NCBI RefSeq assembly: GCF_004362405.1
Contig: NZ_SNXE01000002.1
Location: 364,191 to 428,190, forward strand
Direction of reading: 5' to 3'
Source of the DNA: Roseateles asaccharophilus
GTDB taxonomy: Bacteria; Pseudomonadota; Gammaproteobacteria; Burkholderiales; Burkholderiaceae_C
Length of the DNA: 64,000 nt
Shown here: positions 1-14,124 of the stretch, piece by piece
Layout: every line of letters begins with the position of its first letter
Numbering within the stretch: position 1 is the first letter of the stretch
Position numbers and translations under genes: made by a program
The notes under the pieces: generated by a model
The model's database searches: none
What the model saw: the letters and a program-made list of their open reading frames with translations, nothing else
Told to the model about the DNA's origin: nothing

Positions 1-2698
<2,698 letters not shown>

Positions 2699-2771
2699 GG
2701 CGTCCTCCTGTGCAAGGGAGTCTGCATTGTGCGGACCCTGCAGGCGCTTGGGAACCCAGGGGCCTTTCAAG

Positions 2772-2792
2772 CCGCCTGCGCAGCGCAGGCGG
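2772..2792. terminator. Weak hairpin after the pyrimidine operon
   Basis: A perfect 9-bp inverted repeat (CCGCCTGCG / CGCAGGCGG, loop CAG) lies 21 bases past the stop of the last gene of the minus-strand pyrimidine operon and ahead of acnA. No T-run follows on either strand, so it may be only a weak terminator or an mRNA 3' stabiliser. Confidence 0.35.
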
Positions 2793-2813
2793 ACGGCCTC
2801 GGCCCGGCGCGGC

Positions 2814-4061
2814 TCAGACCCTACCCGCCCGCTCCAGCATGGCATGCAGCAGCACATTGCAGCCGGCCGTGATGTGCTCGGGCTGGGCGTCTTCGATCTC
2901 GTTGTGGCTGATGCCGTCCTTGCAGGGGATGAAGATCATGCCAGCCGGTGCCAGGCGCGCCATATAGACCGCGTCATGCCCGGCGCCCGAGACCACGGGC
3001 ATGCTGTCGTAGCCCAGGGCCTCGGCCGCCTTGGCCACGGCAGCCACGCAATCGGGGTGGAAGGGCTGGGCCGGGTAGGCGCTCACCGGCTGGATCGTGA
3101 TGGCCAGGCCCGTCTCCACCGCCAGGCGGCTGGCCACGGCGCGGATATCGGCATCCATGGCCTCGCAGAGCGCATCGCTGGCATTGCGCAGATCGATGCT
3201 GAACTTGACCCGGCCCGGGATCACATTGCGGCTGTTGGGGTGGACCTGCACCATGCCCACGGTGCCGCGCCCATGGGGCGGGTGCCGGTGGGCGCAGGCC
3301 ACTACCTCCTGCATCAGCCGCGAGGCGACCTGCAGTGCATCGCGGCGCAAGGCCATGGGCGTGGGGCCGGCATGGGCCTCCATGCCGGTGACGGTGCAGT
3401 CGTACCAGCGTATGCCCAGCACCCCGGTCACCACGCCTATGGTCTTGCCATGGTCCTCCAGCACCGGGCCCTGCTCGATATGGGTCTCGAAATAGCTGCC
3501 TATGGGGTGCTCTCCCGGCTCCTCCTCGCCGATATAGCCGATGCGCTCCAGTTCCTGCTGCACCGACTTGCCCTCCGTGTCGGTGGCGGCATAGGCATGC
3601 TCCAGCGTGAAGGCCTTGGCGAAAACGCCCGAGCCCATCATCACCGGCACGAAGCGCGAGCCCTCCTCATTGGTCCAGAAGGCCACCTCGATGGGCGCCT
3701 CGGTCTCTATGCCCTGATCGTTGAGCGTGCGCACCACCTCCAGGCCGGCAAGCACGCCGTAGTTGCCGTCGAACTTGCCGCCGGTGGGCTGGGTGTCGAT
3801 ATGGCTACCGGTCATCACCGGGGGCAGGGCGCTGTTGCGGCCCGCGCGGCGCATGAAGACATTGCCGATCTTGTCCACCGTAACCGTCATGCCGGCCTCG
3901 CGCGCCCAGCGGGTGACGAGGTCGCGGCCCTGCTGATCCAGGCTGGTGAGGGCCAGGCGGCAGACGCCGCCCTTGTCGGTGGCGCCGATGCGGGCCAGCT
4001 CCATCAGCGAGTCCCAGAGGCGCTGGCCATTGACGCGAAGTTCGGGGCGTGGGGTGTTCAT
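2814..4061 (-). CDS. M20-family amidohydrolase, probable N-carbamoyl-beta-alanine amidohydrolase
   Basis: Probable third enzyme of reductive pyrimidine breakdown: it would hydrolyse N-carbamoyl-beta-alanine to beta-alanine, CO2 and ammonia. The 415-residue protein belongs to the M20 hydantoinase/carbamoylase group. Metal-site motifs are [11 protein letters not shown] (His87), FDGNYG (Asp98) and NEEGSRF (Glu132/Glu133). It is the last gene of the preT-preA-permease-hydA operon, 12 bases after hydA, with AAGGAG before the ATG. Related enzymes act on allantoate or other N-carbamoyl amino acids. The choice of substrate here rests on the operon, which carries the two preceding steps. Confidence 0.87.
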   Translation of the reverse strand: MNTPRPELRVNGQRLWDSLMELARIGATDKGGVCRLALTSLDQQGRDLVTRWAREAGMTVTVDKIGNVFMRRAGRNSALPPVMTGSHIDTQPTGGKFDGNYGVLAGLEVVRTLNDQGIETEAPIEVAFWTNEEGSRFVPVMMGSGVFAKAFTLEHAYAATDTEGKSVQQELERIGYIGEEEPGEHPIGSYFETHIEQGPVLEDHGKTIGVVTGVLGIRWYDCTVTGMEAHAGPTPMALRRDALQVASRLMQEVVACAHRHPPHGRGTVGMVQVHPNSRNVIPGRVKFSIDLRNASDALCEAMDADIRAVASRLAVETGLAITIQPVSAYPAQPFHPDCVAAVAKAAEALGYDSMPVVSGAGHDAVYMARLAPAGMIFIPCKDGISHNEIEDAQPEHITAGCNVLLHAMLERAGRV

Positions 4062-4073
4062 GTCTGGGGCTCC

Positions 4074-6999
<2,926 letters not shown>

Positions 7000-7103
7000 G
7001 TGCTTTCTCCTTGTTTGAAGGTGGGGATCACGTCAACAACAACAGCAGGCGAGCAAGCTTTGTGCCGGGTGGTCGCGCTCGCCACGCGGCCGCCTTGGGG
7101 GAC

Positions 7104-8411
7104 TCAGGCCGTAACGGTCCGCATCGGGTTGTTGGGATGCGTGGTCCAGTTGGCGTACTCGGCGCTGACGGGCTGGCCGGTGCGCGCATCGATCTCGCCG
7201 GGCATCACGCGCCGCATGGTGATGGTGTCGGGCACGGGGCAGATGGAGACGCAGAGATTGCAGCCCACGCATTCGGCCTCATTGACCTCGAAGTGGCGCT
7301 TGCCGTTCTTGCTGGCGAAGATGGCCTGGTGCGAGGTGTCCTCGCAGACGATGTGGCAGCGCCCGCACTGGATGCAGGAGTCCTGATGGATGACCGCCTT
7401 CTCCACATAGTTCAGGTTCAGCTGGTTCCAGTTCTTGACGGTGGGCACGGCCAGGCCGCGCATGGCGTCGAGATTGGCGTAGCCCTTCTCGTCCATGTAG
7501 TTGGACAGGCCGTTGCACAGGTCCTGCACGATCTTGAAGCCATAGACCATGGCCGCGGTGCAGACCTGCACCGTGCCGCAGCCCAGGGCGATGTACTCGG
7601 CCGCATCGCGCCAGGTCGTGACCCCGCCTATGCCCGAGATGGGCAGGCCGGCCGTCTGCGGGTCGCGGGCGATCTCGGCCACCATGTTCTGTGCAATGGG
7701 CTTGACCGCCGGGCCGCAGTAGCCGCCGTGCGAGCCCCAACCATCGGTGCTGGGGTGCATGACCATGCGGTCCAGGTCCACGCCCATGATGGAGTTGATG
7801 GTGTTGATCAGGCTCACCGCATCGGCCCCGCCGGCCTTGGCCGCGCGCGCCGGCTGGCGCACATCGGTGATATTGGGCGTGAGCTTCACGATCACCGGCA
7901 GGCGGCTGTACTGCTTGCACCAGGCCGTGACCATCTGGATGTACTCGGGCACCTGGCCCACGGCCGAGCCCATGCCGCGCTCGCTCATGCCATGCGGACA
8001 GCCGAAGTTCAGCTCGATGCCGTCGGCCCCCGTGTCCTCGACCATGGGCAGGATGGCCTTCCAGCTCTGCTCGGTGCAGGGCACCATCAGCGAGACGATC
8101 ATGGCCCGGTCCGGCCAGGCGCGTTTGACGCGGCGGATCTCCTCCAGATTGGTGCGCAGCGGCCGGTCGGTGATGAGCTCGATATTGTTCAGGCCGATCA
8201 CGCGCCGGTCCTGGCTCATCAGGGTGCTGTAGCGCGGGCCGCTGACGTTCACCACCGGCGGGTCCTCGCCCAGGGTCTTCCAGACCACGCCGCCCCAGCC
8301 CGCCTCGAAGGCGCGCACCACATTCACTTCCTTGTCGGTAGGCGGCGCCGAGGCCAGCCAGAAGGGATTTGGACTCTTGATGCCCAGGAAATTGCTGCTG
8401 ATATCGGCCAT
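7104..8411 (-). CDS. preA: NAD-dependent dihydropyrimidine dehydrogenase subunit PreA
   Basis: Catalytic FMN subunit of bacterial dihydropyrimidine dehydrogenase, which reduces uracil and thymine to dihydropyrimidines with electrons relayed by PreT. The 435-residue protein has a dihydroorotate-dehydrogenase-like barrel. The active-site cysteine region is ELNFGCPHGMSERG, and GIGGVTTW lies in the flavin site. A C-terminal 2x[4Fe-4S] ferredoxin domain carries CIQCGRCHIVC and CVGCNLCVSICPV. The gene follows preT by 8 bases, the usual PreT-PreA arrangement. Nothing in it looks truncated. Confidence 0.96.
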   Translation of the reverse strand: MADISSNFLGIKSPNPFWLASAPPTDKEVNVVRAFEAGWGGVVWKTLGEDPPVVNVSGPRYSTLMSQDRRVIGLNNIELITDRPLRTNLEEIRRVKRAWPDRAMIVSLMVPCTEQSWKAILPMVEDTGADGIELNFGCPHGMSERGMGSAVGQVPEYIQMVTAWCKQYSRLPVIVKLTPNITDVRQPARAAKAGGADAVSLINTINSIMGVDLDRMVMHPSTDGWGSHGGYCGPAVKPIAQNMVAEIARDPQTAGLPISGIGGVTTWRDAAEYIALGCGTVQVCTAAMVYGFKIVQDLCNGLSNYMDEKGYANLDAMRGLAVPTVKNWNQLNLNYVEKAVIHQDSCIQCGRCHIVCEDTSHQAIFASKNGKRHFEVNEAECVGCNLCVSICPVPDTITMRRVMPGEIDARTGQPVSAEYANWTTHPNNPMRTVTA

Positions 8412-8419
8412 GGTGTGTC

Positions 8420-9763
8420 TCAGCCCTTGGTCAGGAATGCATCGATGGAGAGCGCGGCCTGCTTGCCATGCTCGACCGCCTCGACCGTGAGGTCGCGTCC
8501 GCCGAAGCGGCAGTCCCCGCCGGCCCAGACCTTGGGGTGGCTGCTGCGCCCGGCGGCATCGGTGGCAATGCGCCCTTGCTTGAGCTCGATCTCGGGCACG
8601 GGCGCGGCGACAAAGCTCTGGCCAATGGCCTTGAGCACCAGATCGGCCTCGATCACGAAGCGCTCGCCGGTCTCCACCAACTGCCCGCCCTGCTCGCGGG
8701 TCACGGCGAACTCCACGCCCGTGACCCGGCCGCCCTCGGCCAGGATCTGCTTGGGCGCGGCCCAGGTGCGCAGGCTCACCCCGTTCCTCTGCGCCCAGTC
8801 CTGCTCATAGGGCGAGGCACTCATGGCCTCCAGACCGCGGCGGTAGACCATGGTGACCTCGCGCGCGCCCAGCTTCTTGCTCTGCACCGCGGCGTCCACC
8901 GCGGTCATGCCGCCGCCGATGACCAGCACGCGGCGGCCCACCGGCACGGCGGCCGGGGAGGGGGCCTGGCGCAGCTCGGCGATGAAGTCCACCGCGGCGC
9001 GAAGCCCCTCGCACTGCGGCTCGGCAAATCCCAGGGCATTCACGCCTGTCAGGCCCAGACCCAGAAAGACCGCGTCGTACTCGGCGGTGAGCTGATTCAG
9101 CGTGACATCGCGGCCCAGCTGCATGCCTGTCTTGGCCCTGATGCCGCCGATGGACAGCAGCCACTGCACCTCGCGCTGTGCGAAGCCGTCGGTGGTCTTG
9201 TAGCTGGCCAGACCGTACTCGTTGAGGCCGCCCAGCTTGGGCCGTGCCTCGAAGAGCAGGACCTCATGCCCGTGCCGCGCCAGGCCATGGGCCGCCGCCA
9301 GACCGGCCGGGCCCGCGCCCACCACGGCCACCTTCTTGCCGGTGGCCGGGGCGCGCGTGAACAGCGGCTGGGCGTCCGGCTTGGCGAAGAAGGCATCGGT
9401 CGCGTAGCGCTGCAGCAGGCCGATCTCCACCGGCTTGCTCTCGTTGGTGTTCCTGACGCAGCCCTGCTCGCACAGCATCTCGGTGGGGCAGACCCGCGCG
9501 CACATGCCACCCAGGGGATTGGCTTCCAGAATGGTCTGGGCCGCACCGCGCGTGTTGTCCTGCGCGATGCGCTGGATGAAGGTGGGGATGTCGATGCCTG
9601 TGGGGCAGGCCGTGGTGCAGGGCGCGTCGAAGCAGTAGTAGCAGCGCTCGGCCTCGATCAGGGCCTGGGCGCGGTTCAGCGGCGGATGCGCGTCGCTGAA
9701 GTTCTGCGCGTAGTCGGCGGCCGCAAGTCGGCCGGCCGCGATGCCTGGCGTGTGGATGTCCAT
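8420..9763 (-). CDS. preT: Dihydropyrimidine dehydrogenase electron-transfer subunit PreT
   Basis: FAD/NAD(P)-binding partner of PreA. The 447-residue protein has N-terminal cysteine clusters for Fe-S centres (CYYCFDAPCTTACPTG and CARVCPTEMLCEQGC). These precede two dinucleotide-binding folds, VAVVGAGPAGLAAAHGLARH and VLVIGGGMTAVDAA. This is the architecture of the N-terminal part of eukaryotic DPD and of GltD-like oxidoreductases. The ATG at 9763 is preferred over the TTG just upstream because GGAG is spaced suitably. It is the first gene of the operon, and its promoter region faces a TetR regulator. Confidence 0.95.
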   Translation of the reverse strand: MDIHTPGIAAGRLAAADYAQNFSDAHPPLNRAQALIEAERCYYCFDAPCTTACPTGIDIPTFIQRIAQDNTRGAAQTILEANPLGGMCARVCPTEMLCEQGCVRNTNESKPVEIGLLQRYATDAFFAKPDAQPLFTRAPATGKKVAVVGAGPAGLAAAHGLARHGHEVLLFEARPKLGGLNEYGLASYKTTDGFAQREVQWLLSIGGIRAKTGMQLGRDVTLNQLTAEYDAVFLGLGLTGVNALGFAEPQCEGLRAAVDFIAELRQAPSPAAVPVGRRVLVIGGGMTAVDAAVQSKKLGAREVTMVYRRGLEAMSASPYEQDWAQRNGVSLRTWAAPKQILAEGGRVTGVEFAVTREQGGQLVETGERFVIEADLVLKAIGQSFVAAPVPEIELKQGRIATDAAGRSSHPKVWAGGDCRFGGRDLTVEAVEHGKQAALSIDAFLTKG

Positions 9764-9800
9764 CAAAGGGGCTCCGGTTCGCTGGGTAGCTGGTGTGCGG

Positions 9801-9829
9801 ATAATTCACGTGTTGGTAAAAATTAACCA
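9801..9829 (-). promoter_or_regulatory. Candidate promoter of the pyrimidine operon
   Basis: On the minus strand, TGGTTA (from 9829 to 9824) and AATTAT (from 9806 to 9801) are separated by 17 bases and point toward preT. The -35 element overlaps the left half of the RutR-like palindrome, so a bound regulator would be expected to block polymerase. The hexamers match the sigma-70 consensus only moderately. Confidence 0.35.
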
Positions 9830-9838
9830 GCTGGTAAA
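9823..9838. promoter_or_regulatory. RutR-like operator between preT and the TetR gene
   Basis: The 16-base sequence TTAACCAGCTGGTAAA is a near-perfect palindrome around ACCAGCTGGT. It matches the published E. coli RutR consensus TTGACCA-N2-TGGTCAA at all but two positions. Extra half-sites in the same orientation lie at 9814-9820 (TGGTAAA) and 9849-9855 (TGGTCAA), giving three TGGTnAA units at 17-18 base steps. The site lies in the 133-base intergenic region between the pyrimidine operon and its divergent TetR gene. Control by that regulator is inference. Confidence 0.65.
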
Positions 9839-9884
9839 TTCCCGGGGCTGGTCAACCCGAGGCCGCCGGCATGGGCGGGATCGC

Positions 9885-9890
9885 GATAAT
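9885..9890 (+). promoter_or_regulatory. -10-like GATAAT six bases before the TetR start codon
   Basis: GATAAT is followed by six bases and then the ATG of the TetR gene, with no Shine-Dalgarno sequence. Transcription from it would begin at or next to the start codon. A competing promoter, TTGGTA-N16-TAAATT, lies at 9813-9840 and overlaps the operator. Confidence 0.35.
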
Positions 9891-9896
9891 TTCCCC

Positions 9897-10610
9897 ATGT
9901 CCCCGACGAGCCAGAATCGAGGCGCACGCACCAGGGCGGCGCCTGTCAAGACCGCGGCGGTGCAGCCCGCACCGCCTGTGCCCGCCATGCCCCAGCCGCG
10001 TGCGGCCCGTTTGCGCAAGGAGGCCGCCATCTGTGCCGAAGCGGAACGCCAGTTCGCGCAGTACGGCTTTGAGGGCGCGTCGCTGGAAAACATCGCCGCG
10101 GCCTTGGGCCTCAGTCGCCACAACCTGCTGTACTACTACCCCAGCAAGGAGCTGCTGTACCGCACCGTGCTGGACGGGGTGCTGGCCGAATGGCTGGCGC
10201 GCATGGCGGGCATCGTCTCCGGCGCCGACCCCGAGGCCGCCATGCGTGAGTACATCGCTGCCAAGCTGCGCTTCTCGCGCGAGCGGCCGGCGGGCTCCCA
10301 GGTGTTTGCGCGCGAGGTCATGGCCGGTGCGCCGCGCTTTCGCGATGCCATCGAGGCCCAGGTCCTGCCGGCCCTGAATGCCGATGTGAAGACCTTCGAG
10401 CGCTGGGCGCGCGAGAAGCGCATTGCCCGCCTGGACTACCGCCACCTGATGTTCACCATCTGGGCCAGCACCCAGGCCTATGCCGACCTGGCGCCGCAGT
10501 TCGCTCTGCTGCTGGGCAAGCCGGCGCTGGAGGAGGGCGACTACGCGGCCGCCGAAGGTCTGATCTGCCAGCTGGTGCTGGGCGGTCTGCTCGCGGGCAC
10601 GAAGGCCTGA
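9897..10610 (+). CDS. TetR-family regulator, probably RutR-like controller of pyrimidine catabolism
   Basis: A 237-residue TetR-family repressor. The helix-turn-helix is seen in ASLENIAAALGLSRHNLLYY followed by YPSKELLYRTVL. The C-terminal ligand domain resembles RutR-type proteins (AKLRFSRERPAGSQVFAREV, then FTIWASTQAYADLAPQ). A proline/alanine-rich tail of about 35 residues precedes the DNA-binding domain. The start MSPTSQN was chosen because the longer open frame would run back through the operator. It is divergent from preT-preA and next to a RutR-like palindrome. By analogy with RutR it may sense uracil or thymine, but its own ligand is not shown by the sequence. Confidence 0.85.
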   Translation: MSPTSQNRGARTRAAPVKTAAVQPAPPVPAMPQPRAARLRKEAAICAEAERQFAQYGFEGASLENIAAALGLSRHNLLYYYPSKELLYRTVLDGVLAEWLARMAGIVSGADPEAAMREYIAAKLRFSRERPAGSQVFAREVMAGAPRFRDAIEAQVLPALNADVKTFERWAREKRIARLDYRHLMFTIWASTQAYADLAPQFALLLGKPALEEGDYAAAEGLICQLVLGGLLAGTKA

Positions 10611-10636
10611 GTCCGCAGGCCTGTGCCGGGCTGCGA

Positions 10637-10642
10637 GACAAT
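10637..10642 (+). promoter_or_regulatory. -10-like GACAAT six bases before a start codon
   Basis: GACAAT-CGCGCC-ATG precedes the YbaK-type deacylase gene, and no ribosome-binding site is present. The same six-base spacer CGCGCC occurs before the pseudouridine synthase gene on the other strand at 53778-53792, which suggests a shared leaderless start design. Confidence 0.35.
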
Positions 10643-10648
10643 CGCGCC

Positions 10649-11203
10649 ATGCTAATTCCTGAAGAATCCAAGCACGTGGCGGAAGGCCCGGAGGCTCGCC
10701 CGCCGGGGTTTCAGCGCGTCAGCGCTGCCCTGCGGGCCCGCAAGCACCCCCATGAACCCGTCTGGCTGGAGGTGGCGGCGCGCACCTCGCAGGAGGCAGC
10801 CGATGCCTTGGGTGTCCGCTTGGGCCAGATCGCCAAGTCGGTGGTGTTCAAGCGCAAGGCCGACGAGCGCGCGGTGCTTGTGATCGCCTCCGGCGATCGG
10901 CGCATCGACGAAAAGCTGCTCAAGTTTCACACCGGCCCGCTGGGACGCGCTGACGCGGACTATGTCAAAGCGTGTACCGGTTTTTCCATCGGCGGTGTCT
11001 CGCCGCTGGGCTTTGCGCCCACCCAGGGTTTGGAGGATCCCTTGCTGTTTATCGATCGTGAGCTGTTTCGTTTTGAGCTGATTTGGGCCGCAGCCGGTCA
11101 TCCCAACGGCGTGTTCCAGATGAGCCCGTCCGAGTTGGAGGCGCTGACCGGCGCGCTAGTGATCGATGTGGTGCAGGCCCAGTCTGCGGAGTTGTCGTCA
11201 TGA
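10649..11203 (+). CDS. YbaK/EbsC-type aminoacyl-tRNA deacylase
   Basis: A 184-residue protein of the YbaK/ProX editing-domain family, which hydrolyses mischarged aminoacyl-tRNAs in trans. The conserved core is visible: [20 protein letters not shown] with the family lysine, [13 protein letters not shown], and the G-rich loop [12 protein letters not shown]. Size is normal for a stand-alone editing domain. The substrate tRNA (Cys-tRNA-Pro, Ala-tRNA-Pro or another) cannot be told from sequence alone. Its stop overlaps the next start by four bases (ATGA), so it is translationally coupled to a DUF1289 gene. Confidence 0.88.
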   Translation: MLIPEESKHVAEGPEARPPGFQRVSAALRARKHPHEPVWLEVAARTSQEAADALGVRLGQIAKSVVFKRKADERAVLVIASGDRRIDEKLLKFHTGPLGRADADYVKACTGFSIGGVSPLGFAPTQGLEDPLLFIDRELFRFELIWAAAGHPNGVFQMSPSELEALTGALVIDVVQAQSAELSS

Positions 11204-11439
11204 GCGTGACCTGCCCCCCGCCGGCCCCCAGCCAGGTCAAGTCGCCCTGTATCAATATCTGCCGCATGCATGCGCCCACCGGCCTGTGCGAGGGCTGTGC
11301 CCGCACCATTGCCGAGATCACCGTCTGGTCCAAGGCCGATGATGCCACCCGGCTGGAGATCCTCGCTCGCCTGCCCGAGCGCCGTGCCTCGCTGGTGGAG
11401 CAGGGCGTGTTCACTGCCGCCGAACCTAGCTCGATCTGA
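11200..11439 (+). CDS. DUF1289 domain protein
   Basis: A 79-residue cysteine-rich protein. The family signature is [19 protein letters not shown] followed by [11 protein letters not shown], with four closely spaced cysteines that could bind a metal or Fe-S centre. The ATG at 11200 overlaps the stop of the deacylase gene, which fixes the start. DUF1289 proteins are widespread in proteobacteria and have no settled function. Coupling to a tRNA deacylase and closeness to a DsbA-fold isomerase do not decide it. Confidence 0.85.
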   Translation: MSVTCPPPAPSQVKSPCINICRMHAPTGLCEGCARTIAEITVWSKADDATRLEILARLPERRASLVEQGVFTAAEPSSI

Positions 11440-11465
11440 GCTGCCCCCATCCTGAGCGAGTCGCC

Positions 11466-12116
11466 ATGAAAACCCTGAGCTTCTACTTCGACCCCATCTC
11501 GCCCTACGCGGCCCTGGCCTTCGAGCGCCTGCCCGAAGCCCTGGCCGGCTGCAGCTACGAGGTGGAGTACCGCCCGGTGCTCTTTGCCGCCATCCTGCAC
11601 GCCCTTGGCCAGAAGGGGCCGGCCGAGATCGAGAGCAAGCGCCACTGGACCTACCGCCAGGTGGCTTGGCTGGCGCACCAGCAGGGCCAGGTCCTGGATC
11701 TGCCGGCCCAGCACCCCTTCAATCCGCTGCCTCTGCTGCGCACGGCCTGGGCCTGCGCTTCGGGGCCTTCGGGCACGCCCAATCGTCTGGTGGTGGAGAA
11801 GATCTTTCACCATGTCTGGCGCGCTGCCGGTGCCGACGCCAACGACGCAGCCCGCCTGGAGGCCCTGAGGCAAGACCTGGCCCCAGCGCAGGCCCCCGAG
11901 AGCGAGCCGGTCAAGCAGCGCCTGCGAGATGCGACCGAGCAGGCCATACAGCGTGGCGTGTTCGGTGTGCCCACCTTCGAGGTGGATGGCCGCCTGTTCT
12001 GGGGGCAGGACGCCCTGCCCATGCTGGCGGCCTACCTGAAGGGGGACCCCTGGTTCGCAAGCGGGGCCTGGGAGGCTGCCGCGGGTGCGCGGCCCGGCGT
12101 GGCGCGCCGCCACTGA
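11466..12116 (+). CDS. 2-hydroxychromene-2-carboxylate isomerase / DsbA-like thioredoxin-fold protein
   Basis: A 216-residue member of the HCCA isomerase/GST-kappa group of the DsbA superfamily. The first strand and active-site turn read FYFDPISPYAALAFERLP. The Ser-Pro replaces the CxxC of true disulfide oxidoreductases, as is normal for the isomerases. The C-terminal thioredoxin element is GVFGVPTFEVDGRLFWGQD. Named members isomerise a chromene carboxylate with glutathione in naphthalene degradation. No aromatic pathway is adjacent, so this one probably has another glutathione-dependent role. Confidence 0.85.
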   Translation: MKTLSFYFDPISPYAALAFERLPEALAGCSYEVEYRPVLFAAILHALGQKGPAEIESKRHWTYRQVAWLAHQQGQVLDLPAQHPFNPLPLLRTAWACASGPSGTPNRLVVEKIFHHVWRAAGADANDAARLEALRQDLAPAQAPESEPVKQRLRDATEQAIQRGVFGVPTFEVDGRLFWGQDALPMLAAYLKGDPWFASGAWEAAAGARPGVARRH

Positions 12117-12200
12117 GCTTGCGTCGGCCCCTGGGGCTTTCCCGCAAGCCTCTCGCCATCTCACATCGAGGAATGTAGGCCTAGGGTTGCTACCGGTTTT

Positions 12201-12238
12201 GTCAGCCAGCGTTCAGTCTCGCGTCAGAGAGCGGTCAG
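12201..12238 (+). promoter_or_regulatory. Four TCAG repeats with an 11-bp period before the transporter
   Basis: TCAG occurs at 12202, 12213, 12224 and 12235, exactly 11 bases apart, three of the four as GTCAG. Eleven-base direct repeats are the binding format of OmpR/PhoB-class response regulators. A possible -10, CATAGT, lies at 12249-12254, ten bases beyond the last repeat, an arrangement typical when the regulator replaces the -35 contact. The regulator involved is not identified. Confidence 0.5.
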
Positions 12239-12310
12239 AGCCGGCGCCCATAGTCTGTTGCAAGGATCACCGGGCGGTGTTCCCCTCACACAAGCAACGG
12301 AGACAACACC

Positions 12311-14002
12311 ATGGCGACAGCTACCGCGGTGTCCACCAACACGCCGATGACGGCCGAGGAGAAGAAGGTCATCTTCGCCTCCTCGCTCGGCACCGTGTTC
12401 GAGTGGTACGACTTTTATCTCTACGGTTCCTTGGCGGCCATCATCGCCAAGCAGTTCTTCTCGGGACTGGATCCGCAGGCCGCCTTCATCTTTGCGCTGC
12501 TGGCCTTTGCCGCGGGCTTCATCGTGCGCCCCTTCGGCGCGCTGGTGTTCGGCCGCCTGGGCGACATGATCGGCCGCAAGTACACCTTCCTGGTCACCAT
12601 CTTGCTGATGGGCCTGTCGACCTTCATCGTCGGCATCCTGCCCACCTATGCCTCCATCGGCGTGGCCGCTCCGGTCATCCTGATCGTGCTGCGCATGCTG
12701 CAGGGCCTGGCCCTGGGCGGTGAGTACGGCGGTGCTGCCACCTATGTGGCCGAGCATGCGCCGCATGGCCGCCGCGGGGCCTACACGGCCTGGATCCAGA
12801 CCACCGCGACCCTGGGCCTGTTCCTGTCGCTGATGGTCATTCTGGGCACCCGCACCGCCATCGGCGAAGAAGCCTTTGCCGACTGGGGCTGGCGCGTTCC
12901 CTTCATCGTCTCCATCCTGCTGCTGGGCATCAGCGTCTGGATCCGCCTGTCGATGAACGAGTCGCCCGCCTTCAAGAAGATGAAGGCCGAGGGCAAGACC
13001 TCCAAGGCACCGCTGTCCGAGTCCTTCGGTCAGTGGAAGAACCTGAAGATCGTGATCCTGGCCCTGTTCGGTCTGGTGGCCGGTCAGGCCGTGGTCTGGT
13101 ACTCGGGCCAGTTCTACGCGCTGTTCTTCCTGTCGAACGTGCTCAAGGTTGACGGGCCGACCGCCAACATCCTGGTGGCCGTGTCTCTGATCATTGGCAC
13201 GCCCTTCTTCGTGGTGTTCGGCACCCTGTCCGACAAGATCGGCCGCAAGCCCATCATCATGGCGGGCCTGCTGCTGGCCATCGTGACCTACTTCCCGCTG
13301 TTCAAGGCCCTGACCGAAGCTGCCAACCCCAAGCTGGCGGCAGCTCAGCTCAATGCCAAGATCACCGTGAGCGTGGACCCGGCCCAGTGCTCCTTCCAGG
13401 GCAGCCCCATCGCTCGCGATGTGGACTTCACCTCCAGCTGCGATATTGCCAAGCGCTCGCTCGCTCAGCAGTCCGCCAGCTACGAGACCGTGGCGGCACC
13501 CGGCACCAATGCCAAGGTGCAGATCGGCGAGAAGGTCATCGAGGCGCCCACCGGCGTGCTCACGGCCGGCGGCCACAAGTTCGACGAGGCTTCGGGCAAG
13601 GCCATCGCGGCCTTCAAGAAGGAAGTGTCGGAGGCCATGAAGGCCGCCGGCTATCCGCCCAAGGCTGACCCGATCAAGCCGCTGTCGGCCAGCTGGTGGA
13701 AGATTGTGGCCATCCTGTCCATCCTGGTCATCTACGTGACCATGGTCTACGGCCCGATCGCGGCCATGCTGGTGGAAATGTTCCCCACCCGCATCCGCTA
13801 CACCTCCATGAGCCTGCCCTACCACATCGGCAACGGCTGGTTCGGTGGCCTGATGCCCACCATCGCCTTCGCCATGGTGGCCCAGAACGGCAATATCTAC
13901 TACGGTCTGTGGTACCCGATCATCATCGCCTCCATCACCTTCGTGATCGGCATGCTCTTCGTGCGTGACACCAAGGACGTGGACATCTACGCCAAGGACT
14001 GA
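12311..14002 (+). CDS. MHS-type MFS transporter with a large periplasmic insert
   Basis: A 563-residue metabolite:H+ symporter of the major facilitator superfamily, inner membrane, 12 predicted segments. The N-terminal signature is GTVFEWYDFYLYG. Motif A copies GRLGDMIGRK and GTLSDKIGRK mark the cytoplasmic loops after segments 2 and 8, and GLALGGEYGGAATYVAEHAP marks segment 4. About 110 residues (roughly 340-455) separate segments 9 and 10 on the periplasmic side. They carry two cysteines (PAQC, SSCD). Most relatives such as ProP or KgtP are about 430-500 residues. GGAG precedes the ATG. Substrate unknown; a carboxylate or amino acid is likely. Confidence 0.88.
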   Translation: MATATAVSTNTPMTAEEKKVIFASSLGTVFEWYDFYLYGSLAAIIAKQFFSGLDPQAAFIFALLAFAAGFIVRPFGALVFGRLGDMIGRKYTFLVTILLMGLSTFIVGILPTYASIGVAAPVILIVLRMLQGLALGGEYGGAATYVAEHAPHGRRGAYTAWIQTTATLGLFLSLMVILGTRTAIGEEAFADWGWRVPFIVSILLLGISVWIRLSMNESPAFKKMKAEGKTSKAPLSESFGQWKNLKIVILALFGLVAGQAVVWYSGQFYALFFLSNVLKVDGPTANILVAVSLIIGTPFFVVFGTLSDKIGRKPIIMAGLLLAIVTYFPLFKALTEAANPKLAAAQLNAKITVSVDPAQCSFQGSPIARDVDFTSSCDIAKRSLAQQSASYETVAAPGTNAKVQIGEKVIEAPTGVLTAGGHKFDEASGKAIAAFKKEVSEAMKAAGYPPKADPIKPLSASWWKIVAILSILVIYVTMVYGPIAAMLVEMFPTRIRYTSMSLPYHIGNGWFGGLMPTIAFAMVAQNGNIYYGLWYPIIIASITFVIGMLFVRDTKDVDIYAKD

Positions 14003-14050
14003 TCCTCGCATCCTGGCGAACGCTGGCCGCGAGAGCGCGGCAGCAAAGCA

Positions 14051-14075
14051 GGGCGGCCCTCGGGCCGCCCTTTTT
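14051..14075 (+). terminator. Rho-independent terminator of the MHS transporter gene
   Basis: GGGCGGCC-CTCG-GGCCGCCC is a perfect GC-rich hairpin followed by TTTTT, 48 bases after the stop codon. Confidence 0.9.
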
Positions 14076-14124
14076 CATAGGTCCGGATCGAGGCGTGGTG
14101 ACAGTTCGCTTGCGCGAATCGGCG

